Shown in pieces: positions 18,531-29,206 of a stretch of DNA of 64,000 bases (its first letter is position 1; each line of letters starts with the position of its first letter). This stretch comes from Pseudomonas taiwanensis DSM 21245. GTDB taxonomy: Bacteria > Pseudomonadota > Gammaproteobacteria > Pseudomonadales > Pseudomonadaceae. The DNA lies in assembly GCF_000425785.1 (NCBI RefSeq), contig NZ_AUEC01000005.1:268584-332583 (forward strand), read 5' to 3'. The translations under genes and the position numbers were made by a program. Below the pieces are notes generated by a model. That model saw only the letters and a program-made list of their open reading frames with translations. It ran no database searches and had not been told where the DNA came from.

Positions 18531-20393
18531 TCAAACCCACAGCTTCTTGATGTCACGCCCGCCGCAGGTCAGGTTGACCATGGCGCGGGTCACCATGACG
18601 GCGGTGAACATCGAGGTGAAAATCCCGAGGGACATGGTGACCGCGAAGCCCTTGACCGGGCCAGTGCCCATGGCGAACAGGATGCCACCCACCAGCAGGC
18701 TGGTCAGGTTGGCGTCGATGATCGCGGTATAGGCGCGGTTGAAACCTTCGTGAATGGCACGCTGCACCGACATGCCGGCATTCAGCTCCTCACGAATACG
18801 CGAGAAGATCAGCACGTTGGCGTCCACCGCCATACCCATGGTCAACACGATACCGGCGATACCAGGCAGGGTCAGGGTCGCGCCCAGCAGCGACATCAGG
18901 GCCAACAGCAGCACCATGTTGCCCGCCAGGGCGATGGTGGCGATCACACCGAAAGCGCGATAGATGGCGATGATGAACAGCGAGACGAACAGCATGCCCC
19001 ACAGGGACGCATCGATACCCTTGGTGATGTTGTCGGCACCCAGGCTCGGGCCAATGGTACGTTCTTCAGCGAAGTACATCGGCGCGGCCAGACCACCGGC
19101 ACGCAGCAGCAGCGCCAGCTCGGAAGATTCGCCCTGGCCATTGAGGCCGGTGATGCGGAACTGGCTGCCCAGAGGCGACTGGATGGTCGCCAGGCTGATG
19201 ATCTTCTTCTCTTCCTTGAAGGTCTGGACCGCGACGTCCTTCTCAACGCCGTCGACCATCTGCTTCTCGTAGCGAGTGACCGGCTTCTGCTCGATGAAGA
19301 TCACCGCCATGCTGCGCCCGACATTGGAGCGCGTGGCACGGCTCATCAGTTCACCACCATGGCCATCAAGGCGAATGTTCACCTGTGGACGGCCATGCTC
19401 GTCGAAGCTGGCCTGGGCATCGGTCACCTGGTCACCGGTGATGATCAGACCCCGCTCGACTGCAGCGGAACGACCGCCTTCGCGGAACTCGAAGACCTCG
19501 GTAGTGGCCTTGGAGGCACCGGGTTCGGCACCGAAGCGGAACTCGAGGTTGGCGGTTTTACCCAGGATACGCTTGGCCTCGGCAGTGTCCTGCACGCCTG
19601 GCAGCTCGACCACGATACGGTTGGCGCCCTGACGCTGTACCAGCGGCTCGGCCACGCCCAGCTCGTTGACGCGGTTGCGCACGGTGGTGAGGTTCTGCTT
19701 GATCGAGTATTCGCGGATCTCAGCGACTTTCGCCTGGGTCAGCGCCAGACGCAGCACCGCGACATCGTTGCGCTCGGTGGTGGTCAGGTCGAAATCATTG
19801 AAATTCTTGCGGATCAGGACACGTGCCTGCTCGCGGGTAGCATCGTCAGCGAAGCCCAGCATGATCCCGCCATCCTGCTGCGGCAGGCTGCGGTAGCGGA
19901 TGCGCTCTTTGCGCAGCAAGGTCTTCACCTCGCCTTCGTAGACCTTCATGCGGGCCGTCATGGCCTTGTCCATGTCCACTTCCAGCAGGAAGTGCACACC
20001 ACCGGACAGGTCCAGGCCGAGCTTCATGGGGCTTGCACCCAGGTTGCGCAGCCACTGCGGGGTGGTTTGCGCCAGGTTCAGGGCCACGACGTACTCATCG
20101 CCCAGTACCTTGCGTACCACATCCTTGGCTGGAAGCTGGTCTTCCTGGTTGGTCAGACGCACCAGACCACTGCCCTTTTCGCCCAGGCTCGCGCCCTTGA
20201 CGGCGATGCCGGCATCGACCAGCGCCTTGGTAGCGCGGTCCAGGTCGGCCTGGCTCACGTGCAGCGCGGAACTGGCGCCGCTGATCTGCACCGCCGGATC
20301 ATCCGGGTAGAGGTTGGGAGCGGAATAAATAAAGCCGATCGCCAGTACCAGCACGATCAGTGCGTATTTCCACAGAGGGTATTTGTTCAGCAT
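18531..20393 (-). CDS. secD: Protein translocase accessory subunit SecD
   Basis: The 620-residue SecD has a single N-terminal membrane segment (LWKYALIVLVLAIGFIYS), a large periplasmic region including GLDLSGGVHFLLEVDM, and five C-terminal membrane segments with MGMAVDANVLIFSRIREE. Translation probably begins at ATG 20391-20393; a GTG lies directly before it in frame. It is between yajC and secF in one operon. Confidence 0.97.
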   Translation of the reverse strand: MLNKYPLWKYALIVLVLAIGFIYSAPNLYPDDPAVQISGASSALHVSQADLDRATKALVDAGIAVKGASLGEKGSGLVRLTNQEDQLPAKDVVRKVLGDEYVVALNLAQTTPQWLRNLGASPMKLGLDLSGGVHFLLEVDMDKAMTARMKVYEGEVKTLLRKERIRYRSLPQQDGGIMLGFADDATREQARVLIRKNFNDFDLTTTERNDVAVLRLALTQAKVAEIREYSIKQNLTTVRNRVNELGVAEPLVQRQGANRIVVELPGVQDTAEAKRILGKTANLEFRFGAEPGASKATTEVFEFREGGRSAAVERGLIITGDQVTDAQASFDEHGRPQVNIRLDGHGGELMSRATRSNVGRSMAVIFIEQKPVTRYEKQMVDGVEKDVAVQTFKEEKKIISLATIQSPLGSQFRITGLNGQGESSELALLLRAGGLAAPMYFAEERTIGPSLGADNITKGIDASLWGMLFVSLFIIAIYRAFGVIATIALAGNMVLLLALMSLLGATLTLPGIAGIVLTMGMAVDANVLIFSRIREELNAGMSVQRAIHEGFNRAYTAIIDANLTSLLVGGILFAMGTGPVKGFAVTMSLGIFTSMFTAVMVTRAMVNLTCGGRDIKKLWV

Positions 20394-20413
20394 CACGCCG
20401 CCCGTTCAAGACG

Positions 20414-20434
20414 CGGGGCGCGTTGCGCGCCCCG
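20414..20434 (-). other. GC-rich hairpin between yajC and secD
   Basis: Perfect 9-bp stem (20414-20422 with 20426-20434, arm CGGGGCGCG) with a three-base loop, without a T-tract. It lies in the 63-base gap between yajC and secD and may tune readthrough or mRNA stability. Confidence 0.55.
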
Positions 20435-20456
20435 ACTGGTAAGAAAAAACGGTAAC

Positions 20457-20792
20457 TCAGATAGCCTTGAGCGTACCTTTTGGCAGGGTCGCAGCCACGG
20501 CGCCCTTCTGGAACTTCAGCTCGACGTTGTCGGAAACTTCCAGAACCACGAAATCATCGGAAACCTTGACGATCTTGCCAGCGATACCGCCGTTGGTGAC
20601 AACTTCGTCACCTTTCTGCAAGTTGCTCAGCAGGTTCTTCTGCTCCTTGGCACGCTTGGCCTGAGGACGCCAGATCATCAGGTAGAAGATGACCAGGAAG
20701 CCAACCAGGAAAATCCACTCGAAGCCAGTACCGGCGGGGCCGGCGGCAGGTGCAGCAGCATCCGCGTAAGCGGCGGGAATCAAGAAGCTCAT
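20457..20792 (-). CDS. yajC: Preprotein translocase subunit YajC
   Basis: YajC associates with SecDF. The 111-residue protein has one membrane helix (FEWIFLVGFLVIFYLMIW, about residues 24-41) followed by the conserved RPQAKRAKEQKNLL and GDEVVTNGGIAGKIVKV segments. It is the first gene of yajC-secD-secF, downstream of tgt on the same strand. Confidence 0.97.
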   Translation of the reverse strand: MSFLIPAAYADAAAPAAGPAGTGFEWIFLVGFLVIFYLMIWRPQAKRAKEQKNLLSNLQKGDEVVTNGGIAGKIVKVSDDFVVLEVSDNVELKFQKGAVAATLPKGTLKAI

Positions 20793-20834
20793 TGGGCACT
20801 CCAGTTGCTAAGTTTTAATAATAAGAGCGAACAG

Positions 20835-23014
<2,180 letters not shown>

Positions 23015-23081
23015 GATGGTGTTCGGTTCGACAGGGCCGCAAAGTTTAGCCCAATGTGTGAAAATTGACTATGAAACACGA

Positions 23082-23110
23082 TTGACCGACCCAAGACACC
23101 TCTCTATACT
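23082..23110 (+). promoter_or_regulatory. tRNA-Leu promoter (sigma-70 type)
   Basis: TTGACC (23082-23087) and TATACT (23105-23110) are separated by 17 bases and end about 11 bases before the tRNA 5' end. Confidence 0.85.
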
Positions 23111-23121
23111 GCGCGCCACAC

Positions 23122-23206
23122 GCCCTGATGGCGGAATTGGTAGACGCGGCGGATTCAAAATCCGTTTTCGAAAGGAGTGGGAGTTCGAGTCTCCCTCGGG
23201 GCACCA
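23122..23206 (+). tRNA. tRNA-Leu (anticodon CAA), CCA encoded
   Basis: The 85-base gene folds as a class II tRNA. The acceptor stem GCCCTGA pairs with TCGGGGC. The anticodon loop TTCAAAA carries CAA and is closed by GCGGA/TCCGT. The long variable arm and the T loop (GTTCGAGTC) are present and the 3' CCA is encoded. It reads UUG leucine codons. Confidence 0.97.
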
Positions 23207-23215
23207 AATCCGAAG

Positions 23216-23243
23216 AAAACCGACCTTATGGTCGGTTTTTTTG
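23216..23243 (+). terminator. Terminator of tRNA-Leu
   Basis: Stem CCGACC (23220-23225) and GGTCGG (23230-23235), extended by A/T pairs, is followed by seven T. It begins nine bases after the tRNA CCA. Confidence 0.92.
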
Positions 23244-23479
23244 TGCCTGTAACCAGGCTCCTGCCCTGTACCCTTGCTACCGCACCGAACCTGCCAATGA
23301 CACGCCATTAATTGGCGCCACGCCAACGACTGTGCCGCCTGCAGCCATGCCTGGATTCTATTGGCCAGCAGCCAAGCCTCTACTTAGGATGTTATTCGTC
23401 GGATATACGCAGAAAGCATTGATCGAATGATGTCATCTGGCCATAGTTGCGCTCCCGTTTTTCCACCTCTGTGTGTGCC

Positions 23480-24166
23480 ATGAAAAAAACCGCGCCCTGC
23501 CTGGCTGCAATGATGCTGCTCAGTGGGTGCAATGGAATGCCAACCTCCTACGTCTCAGATCCCGTCTACGACCAGGCTTTCGTGGTCACCTCAGGTGCTC
23601 CGCTGCCGATGCTGCTGATGGCCTCGGCCATTCAGTGGAATGAAGACTATGCGGTAACCGCCAAACACACGCCCTTCCTGCGCAACGTGGTCCACGAAGG
23701 CCTCGGCGACGTGGTGTTCTTCAAGCACAAGGCGGCGCAGGTTCCCACCTGGCGCCAGTATGTGCCGGGCGAGTCGGTCACGGCGGTAGGTTTCAACAGC
23801 TTCATGGTCCCCGTTCAGGGCACCGGTCATGCCCTGCCATCGCTGGTACGCCTGGAAGGTACGCCAGGCAGTGTGTTTTATTCGGTACACGACGGGCCGA
23901 TGGTCAAGGGCATGTCTGGCGGCCCGGTGTTTGCTGGAGACGGCAAGGTGGTGGGTATCAGCGTCGCGTTCATCCCCACGAAGCAGATCGACGCGCAGAG
24001 CCGGCCGGACCTGGCCGGGCGTGAGCGCGTCAGTGTGTTCATGTCCTACAGCGAAATTGCCAAGGAATGGCGACGTTTCCAGTACCTGCAGGCGCGCAAG
24101 GCCAATCCTCGCGCGACGCCGCCAGCCATCAAGGGCTATGTGGCAACCGCCAACCCAGGAGGCTAA
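23480..24166 (+). CDS. Trypsin-like serine protease, probable lipoprotein
   Basis: The 228-residue product starts at ATG 23480 with a lipobox (LLSGC, Cys17), so it should be anchored in the envelope. A chymotrypsin-fold protease is suggested by AVTAKHT (His63), a candidate Asp77 in LGDVVFF, and GMSGGPVF (Ser146), a variant of GxSGGP in which Met replaces the usual Asn or Asp. The substrate is unknown. No ribosome site is obvious before the chosen start. It follows the tRNA-Leu terminator and looks like an accessory gene. Confidence 0.75.
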   Translation: MKKTAPCLAAMMLLSGCNGMPTSYVSDPVYDQAFVVTSGAPLPMLLMASAIQWNEDYAVTAKHTPFLRNVVHEGLGDVVFFKHKAAQVPTWRQYVPGESVTAVGFNSFMVPVQGTGHALPSLVRLEGTPGSVFYSVHDGPMVKGMSGGPVFAGDGKVVGISVAFIPTKQIDAQSRPDLAGRERVSVFMSYSEIAKEWRRFQYLQARKANPRATPPAIKGYVATANPGG

Positions 24167-24250
24167 AGCGTTCAGGGGCAGCTTGTCCGATCGGCGCCAC
24201 CGATGGAAGATGACGGACCATGAGCAATCATCAGTAAGGAACGCTGCCCC

Positions 24251-24730
24251 ATGCTCCTGACACATCGCCCCGCGCAAACCGCCGATATACCCGTCATCTG
24301 CTGTTTCCCCCAAGGTCCGGACGAACTGTTCTACATGTTCCCCAAGGCCAGCTACCCGCTGACACCTGCTCAGTTGAGCGACGCCATCGCCCAGCGCAGT
24401 GGCTCGACGGTGGTCGAGGGCGAGGGCGTGGTTCTGGGCTTCGCCAACTTCTACAAGGCAGAAAGGGGCGGGGTTTGCGCATTGGGCAATGTCGTCGTGG
24501 CGCCGGCGGCGCGTGGCCGAGGGGTGGCGCGCTATCTGGTGCAACGCATGGTCGATCTGGCCCGCGAACAATTCGCGGCGCGGGAGGTGTGGGTGTCGTG
24601 CTTCAACCACAACACCGCGGGCCTGCTGCTTTATCCATCGCTTGGTTTCGCGCCCTTCGCAATCGAAGAACGGCACACCCCGGATGGCAAGCGGGTGGCG
24701 CTGGTGCAAATGAAGCAAGTGATAGGTTGA
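24251..24730 (+). CDS. GNAT-family N-acetyltransferase
   Basis: The 159-residue protein has the GNAT acetyl-CoA binding motif (VVVAPAARGRGVARYLV, about residues 84-100) and the C-terminal NHNTAGLLLYPSLGFAPF motif B. AAGGA lies ten bases before the ATG. The acceptor substrate cannot be told from sequence. It lies between the protease gene and a bestrophin-like gene. Confidence 0.85.
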   Translation: MLLTHRPAQTADIPVICCFPQGPDELFYMFPKASYPLTPAQLSDAIAQRSGSTVVEGEGVVLGFANFYKAERGGVCALGNVVVAPAARGRGVARYLVQRMVDLAREQFAAREVWVSCFNHNTAGLLLYPSLGFAPFAIEERHTPDGKRVALVQMKQVIG

Positions 24731-24755
24731 CCCTTCACCTTTGCCAGGCTCTGCG

Positions 24756-24821
24756 TGAAAAGTCTTGAGACGAAGGTCAGGCTGTTTTCAACGCAGCCTC
24801 ACCGAGTAGCAAGACTTTTCA
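24756..24821. repeat. 66-base imperfect palindrome (hairpin element)
   Basis: Outer 12-base arms TGAAAAGTCTTG (24756-24767) and CAAGACTTTTCA (24810-24821) are exact inverted repeats. Inner arms GGTCAGGCTG (24775-24784) and CAGCCTCACC (24794-24803) pair with one mismatch. This looks like a small mobile or REP-type element between two plus-strand genes. Confidence 0.7.
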
Positions 24822-24913
24822 TACAGCGCCTAAAACCCTTGGTCCCGTTACAGCGAACCTTCCCTTCTCCTCGACGTCCGAACCTGCATCGCCCACGTTT
24901 CGAGGTAGCGCGT

Positions 24914-25801
24914 GTGAAGAACCTCATCGCCCGCCAGTACCGCCTGGTGGTGAAGACTTTCGGTTACATCGGTTGGTCGCTGTTCTGGCTGCTGATCTGG
25001 GATGTGCTGGTCACCATCGACTTCATGCTGTTCTTCAACAGCAAGTTCACCCTGCCACTGATCCCGCTGACCCTGCTGGGTTCGGCGCTGGTGGTGCTGG
25101 TGAGTTTTCGCAACAGCAGTGCCTATAACCGCTGGTGGGAGGCCAGGACACTCTGGGGCGCGTTGGTGAACAGCTCTCGCAGCTTTGCCCGGCAGACGCT
25201 GACTTTGATCGACGACCCCACGGAGGGCCTGAACCCGGCCAAGGCAACCCTGCTGCGCAGGCACATCGCCTACGTCAACTGCCTGGCGGCACACTTGAAG
25301 GGCGCGGCCTGCCCGGATGAACTGATGGCGTTCATCCCCTTGGACGAGTTCGAGCGGCGCAACCGTTCCAACAATTTCGCCAACGATATTCTCAGCGGTT
25401 CGGCAACCCTGTTGGCCAGGGAATACCAGGCTGGCCGCCTGGACAGCATCCGTCTGGCGCGGCTGGAGTCCACCCTGGTGGACCTCTCCAATGCCCAGGG
25501 CGGCATGGAACGAATCGCCAACACGCCCCTGCCCTACCCCTATGTGTATTTCCCACGGCTGTTCATCACCTTGTTCTGCCTGATCGTGCCAATCGGGCTG
25601 GTGGAATCGCTGGGGTGGTTCACGCCCCTGGCGTCGACGGTAGTGGGGTTCATGTTGCTGGCCATCGAGCGTATCGGCACCGACTTGCAGAGCCCGTTCA
25701 AGTTCAGCGAGCACCAAATCCAGATGGACACCATCTGCGAAACGATCGAGCGGAACCTGGAATCGATGCAGCGCGAGGCGCAGCGCGGGGAACGGGTGTA
25801 G
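24914..25801 (+). CDS. Bestrophin-family anion channel (UPF0187, YneE-like)
   Basis: The 295-residue membrane protein has the bestrophin hallmark SFRNSSAYNRWWEAR after two N-terminal membrane segments (GWSLFWLLIWDVLVTI and LPLIPLTLLGSALVVLVS). Further membrane helices lie near residues 205-250. Bacterial bestrophins form pentameric ion channels; the ion here is unknown. I chose GTG 24914 with GAGGT upstream; the frame is open further upstream but that would read through the palindromic element. Confidence 0.85.
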   Translation: MKNLIARQYRLVVKTFGYIGWSLFWLLIWDVLVTIDFMLFFNSKFTLPLIPLTLLGSALVVLVSFRNSSAYNRWWEARTLWGALVNSSRSFARQTLTLIDDPTEGLNPAKATLLRRHIAYVNCLAAHLKGAACPDELMAFIPLDEFERRNRSNNFANDILSGSATLLAREYQAGRLDSIRLARLESTLVDLSNAQGGMERIANTPLPYPYVYFPRLFITLFCLIVPIGLVESLGWFTPLASTVVGFMLLAIERIGTDLQSPFKFSEHQIQMDTICETIERNLESMQREAQRGERV

Positions 25802-25802
25802 G

Positions 25803-25840
25803 CGCCGGCTTGCCAGCGGGGGGGCCGCAAAGCGGCCGGT
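25803..25840. repeat. REP-like sequence and hairpin between convergent genes
   Basis: A CCGGCTTGCC REP-like core (about 25805-25814) is followed by stem GGCCGC (25823-25828)/GCGGCC (25832-25837) with an AAA loop. There is no T-tract. It lies between the bestrophin gene and the ABC permease, which converge here. Confidence 0.5.
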
Positions 25841-25847
25841 CCCTCTA

Positions 25848-26615
25848 TCAGGCGCGCACGAACCGCTGGCGCAACAGATCACTCAACGCATCGACCAGCA
25901 GCACCAGCACCAGCATGGCAATGATCACCGTACTGGCCTGCGCTTCCTGGAACAGGCTCAAGGTGGTGTAAAGCATCTGCCCCAATCCCCCCGCGCCGAC
26001 GAAACCCAGCACGCTGGCCATGCGGATGTTGTTTTCCCAGCGGTACAAACTGTAGGCCAGCAGCTGAGGCCAGAGGTTGGGCAACGTCCCGAAACAGAAC
26101 GCAGCCAGCTGGCTACCACCTTGCAAACGAATGGCCGCCGCCGGTTCCGGTGACGCATTCTCCAACGCTTCGGCGAACAGACGCCCCAATACCCCGGCGG
26201 TATGCAGTGCCAGCGCCAGGGTACCGGCATTCGGCCCAAGCCCGGCAGCCAGCACCGTCAACGCAGCCCATACCAGTTCAGGTATGGCCCGCAGGGCGTT
26301 CAGCAGCAGGCGCGCGGCAGCCTGTAGCAGCCAGCCGAAACGCCCTGCCGCAGGCAATGCCAGCAGCATCCCCAAGCCCATTGCAAGCAGGGTGCCCATC
26401 CCGGACATGGCCAGGGTTTCCAGGGCACCACGCCCCACTGCGCGCAGGTGCTCGCCAGTCAGGTCAGGCCGCAGGAACCGCCCGGCATACTCACCCATCT
26501 GCCCCAGGCCACCGTTGCCGACCACCGCATGAAGATCCAGCTCAAGGTATGCGAAAGACGCCACCACCGCCGCGATGATGACAGCGACCACCAGCAGGTT
26601 GATCACCCGGTTCAT
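25848..26615 (-). CDS. ABC transporter permease, PhnE/PtxC type (probable selenium uptake)
   Basis: The 255-residue membrane protein has about six hydrophobic helices and the binding-protein-dependent permease EAA loop (AEALENASPEPAAAIRLQGG ... LPNLWP). It belongs to the PhnE family used for phosphonate, phosphite and, in selD-linked clusters, presumed selenium oxyanions. It overlaps the next permease gene by four bases. Two distinct permeases in one operon imply a heterodimeric channel. Confidence 0.85.
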   Translation of the reverse strand: MNRVINLLVVAVIIAAVVASFAYLELDLHAVVGNGGLGQMGEYAGRFLRPDLTGEHLRAVGRGALETLAMSGMGTLLAMGLGMLLALPAAGRFGWLLQAAARLLLNALRAIPELVWAALTVLAAGLGPNAGTLALALHTAGVLGRLFAEALENASPEPAAAIRLQGGSQLAAFCFGTLPNLWPQLLAYSLYRWENNIRMASVLGFVGAGGLGQMLYTTLSLFQEAQASTVIIAMLVLVLLVDALSDLLRQRFVRA

Positions 26616-27439
26616 GCCAACCTCCCCCGCAGGAAGCGGCTGAGTTGGTCGGCCAGAAATACCAGCACCAGAAACGCCAGCAGCATGCTTGCCACTTCAG
26701 CACCGGCGAACATGCGCATCGAGAGGTCTATCTGCTGGCCAAGCCCACCGGCGCCGACGAAGCCCATCACCACCGAAGCGCGCACCGCGCACTCCCAGCG
26801 GTATACGGTGTAGGACACGACCTCGGCTCCAGCCGTGGGCAGAATGCCGTAGAAGAATGCGGTCAGTCGGCCACTGCCGGCCTGCAGCAACGCATGGGCC
26901 GGGCGCTGGTCGACCGACTCGAAGATCTCTGCGTAGACCTTGCCGAGCATACCGCTGTAGGTAATGGCGATGGCCAGTACCCCGGCTGTCGGCCCCAGCC
27001 CCACGGCGCGCACGAACAGCAGCGCCCAGACGATCTCCGGCACACTGCGCAGGAAGATCAGCAGGCCGCGCACGGGCATGCGCAACAACCGCGACCACAG
27101 CCCTGCCCTACCGCCCCTGGAGGCTGCGCGCAACGACAGGGCGCGGCTGGCCATCAGGCTGGCCGGCACCGCCAGCAGCAGCGCCAGGGCCATACCGGCA
27201 GTGGCCACGGCCAGGGTCTGCAACGTCGACTGATACAACAGCGCCAGGAACTCGTGGTCATGGGCTGGCGGCCAGAACGCGCGGGTGAAACTGGCGATCT
27301 GCTGCCGGTTCTCTGCCTGCAGCAACACACCAGGATCGAGCTCGCTCAACTGCAAACCGGGCCACAACAGGGCCACGGCAATCAGGCTCAGCAATAAGCG
27401 CGGCAGCAGCGCCGGGTCGCGGACATCGGATTTCAGCAT
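26612..27439 (-). CDS. ABC transporter permease, PhnE/PtxC type (second subunit)
   Basis: The 275-residue membrane protein resembles its neighbour, with the EAA loop AEIFESVDQRPAHALLQAG followed by GILPTAGAEVVSYTVYRWE. The start is ATG 27437-27439, overlapping the end of the ATPase gene by seven bases; the longer open frame upstream lies inside the ATPase gene and is not credible. The N-terminal 30 residues precede the first membrane helix. Confidence 0.85.
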   Translation of the reverse strand: MLKSDVRDPALLPRLLLSLIAVALLWPGLQLSELDPGVLLQAENRQQIASFTRAFWPPAHDHEFLALLYQSTLQTLAVATAGMALALLLAVPASLMASRALSLRAASRGGRAGLWSRLLRMPVRGLLIFLRSVPEIVWALLFVRAVGLGPTAGVLAIAITYSGMLGKVYAEIFESVDQRPAHALLQAGSGRLTAFFYGILPTAGAEVVSYTVYRWECAVRASVVMGFVGAGGLGQQIDLSMRMFAGAEVASMLLAFLVLVFLADQLSRFLRGRLA

Positions 27440-28227
27440 CGTGGAATCTGTACCGTCAACGTCGGGCTGGTCGTGGGGGGCGACGCCAGTTGCTCGTTGG
27501 CATACAGCGCATCCAGGCGTGCTTCGCTGACCGCCGCCGCGGGGCAATCGAACGCCACCTGGCCATCACGGATGCCTACCACCCGAGGGAAATGCGCCAG
27601 AGCCAGGTCCACGGCATGCAGGCTCGCCACCAGGGTCACGCCATTGGTCATGGCGTGGCGGTTGAGCAAGGCCAGGCTGTGATCGGCCAACACGGGGTCC
27701 ATGGCCGACACCGGCTCGTCGGTCAGCAACAGTTCAGGCTGCTGGTAAAGCGCCCGGGCGATGCCGACCCGCTGCAACTGGCCGCCAGACAACTGCCCGC
27801 ACTGCACGAACAGTTTATCGGCCAGCCCCAGCTCGGCCAGCGCCTGACGCGCCCCCGGCACGTCGCTTGGGTAAAGCAGGTTGAGCAAGCCACGCAGGGT
27901 GCCCCACCGTCCGAGTCGGCCGGCCAGCACCGCCGTTACCACTCGCTGGCGCGGCGGCAAGGGCGGTGCCTGATGCACCAGCCCCACCCTCGTGCGCAAA
28001 CGCTGACGAGCCCCTGCGGACAGGCTCCAGGGTTGTTCGCCAAACACCTCCAGGCGGCCGGCACTGGGCTCGATGGCCGTCGCCATCAGGTGCAACAGGC
28101 TGGATTTGCCAGCCCCTGAAGGACCGATGATCGCAACCCGTTCACCCTGCTCGATCCGCAGGTTGACGGCATTCAAGGCACGAACCTGGCCGTGCCGCAG
28201 GTCGACGTTGTGAAGATGGATAGTCAC
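27433..28227 (-). CDS. ABC transporter ATP-binding protein, PhnC-like
   Basis: The 264-residue ATPase contains Walker A GPSGAGKSS (about residues 35-43), signature LSGGQLQRVGIARAL and Walker B LLLTDEPVSAMDP. It overlaps the substrate-binding protein gene by four bases and the permease by seven. It should energise both permeases as the PhnC/PtxA-type subunit. Confidence 0.9.
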   Translation of the reverse strand: MTIHLHNVDLRHGQVRALNAVNLRIEQGERVAIIGPSGAGKSSLLHLMATAIEPSAGRLEVFGEQPWSLSAGARQRLRTRVGLVHQAPPLPPRQRVVTAVLAGRLGRWGTLRGLLNLLYPSDVPGARQALAELGLADKLFVQCGQLSGGQLQRVGIARALYQQPELLLTDEPVSAMDPVLADHSLALLNRHAMTNGVTLVASLHAVDLALAHFPRVVGIRDGQVAFDCPAAAVSEARLDALYANEQLASPPTTSPTLTVQIPRC

Positions 28228-29078
28228 TTGAGCAGGCCGGCCTCACGTGCCGCTTGCTCGGTGCCTGCATAGTTCTCAGGCTGGGTCTCGATGAAGCGGC
28301 TGGCGGCCTGCAGGTCGAGGATCGCCTTGTGCTCCGGGTTGGCCGGGTCGAGGTCGAGGAAGGCCTTCTTGATCTTTTCCTTCAGCTGCGGATCCATGTT
28401 GCCGCGCACGGTCCAGTTGTAGTCGTAATAGGCCGGGGTAGTGGCAAACACCTTGACCTTGCTGGTGTCGACCTTGCCGGCATCGACCAGCTTCTGCCAT
28501 ACGCTGGCATTGAGCACGCCACCATCGACCTTGCCGGCCTGAACCCAGGCAACCGTCGCGTCGTGCGCACCGGAGTAGGCCACGCGGCTGAAGTAGCTCT
28601 CCGGCTTGATGTTGTCTTCCTTGAGCATGAAGTAACGCGGCATCAAGCTACCGGAAGTGGACGAGATCGAACCGAAGGCGAAGGACTTGCCCTTCAGGTC
28701 GGCCAGGCTCTTGACGTCCGGATTGGCAGTGATGAACTTGGAGGTGAATTGCGCGTCCTGTTCACGTTGTACCAATGGCGTAGCTTTGGGGTCCTTCAGG
28801 TGCACCTGGACGAAGGTGAAGCCTCCCAGCCAGGCCAGGTCCAAGCGGTCGGACGCCAGCGATTCGACCACTGCCGGGTAATCGGCCACCGGCACGAACT
28901 TCACGTCCATGCCCAGCTGCTTGGACAGATATTCTCCCAGCGGCTTGAACTTGCGCAGCAGTTCGGTTGGCGCTTCGTCTGGGATGGCACTGACTCGCAG
29001 GGTATCGGCAGCCTGGGCGATGACGGCGCAGCAAGACAGCGCAAGTCCGGCTGCAATGGCCAGAGGGCGTTTGAGCAT
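28224..29078 (-). CDS. Periplasmic substrate-binding protein, PhnD family; putative selenate/selenium ABC transporter
   Basis: The 284-residue protein has a cleavable signal peptide (LAIAAGLALSCCAVIAQA) and a PhnD-type periplasmic binding fold (RFKPLGEYLSKQL-like N-lobe, DLAWLGGFTFVQ, FGSISSTSGSLMPRYFM). A subfamily of PhnD proteins found beside selD is annotated as a putative selenate transporter. The divergent selD-mnmH pair supports that here, but no ligand is proven, so phosphonate or phosphite remains possible. Start ATG 29076-29078 has GGAG upstream. Confidence 0.82.
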   Translation of the reverse strand: MLKRPLAIAAGLALSCCAVIAQAADTLRVSAIPDEAPTELLRKFKPLGEYLSKQLGMDVKFVPVADYPAVVESLASDRLDLAWLGGFTFVQVHLKDPKATPLVQREQDAQFTSKFITANPDVKSLADLKGKSFAFGSISSTSGSLMPRYFMLKEDNIKPESYFSRVAYSGAHDATVAWVQAGKVDGGVLNASVWQKLVDAGKVDTSKVKVFATTPAYYDYNWTVRGNMDPQLKEKIKKAFLDLDPANPEHKAILDLQAASRFIETQPENYAGTEQAAREAGLLK

Positions 29079-29134
29079 TGGGGTTCTCCGGTTCAATAGC
29101 GGGGAAAGGGCCGGCATCCGCGCCGACCGTGGCA

Positions 29135-29175
29135 AGTATAAGAGTCCATGGCGCAAAGACCAGCTTTGCTACAAT
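29135..29175. promoter_or_regulatory. Candidate divergent promoters between the ABC transporter and selD
   Basis: A -10-like TATACT on the minus strand (29135-29140) faces the transporter operon. A TACAAT on the plus strand (29170-29175) faces selD, about 30 bases before its start. Matching -35 boxes are weak in both directions. The shared 128-base gap would allow common control. Confidence 0.4.
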
Positions 29176-29206
29176 CGCGCAACATCATTGAGCGCACGAG
29201 GTGCAT

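Noticed and set aside
23122..24166. Genomic island inserted at tRNA-Leu
   Set aside because: No integrase gene and no second copy of the tRNA 3' end within the following sequence that I could find; downstream genes are mixed but not phage-like.
27440..27547. Upstream extension of the second ABC permease
   Set aside because: The extra residues are encoded within the ATPase gene and have no membrane or signal character; ATG 27439 fits the operon overlap.
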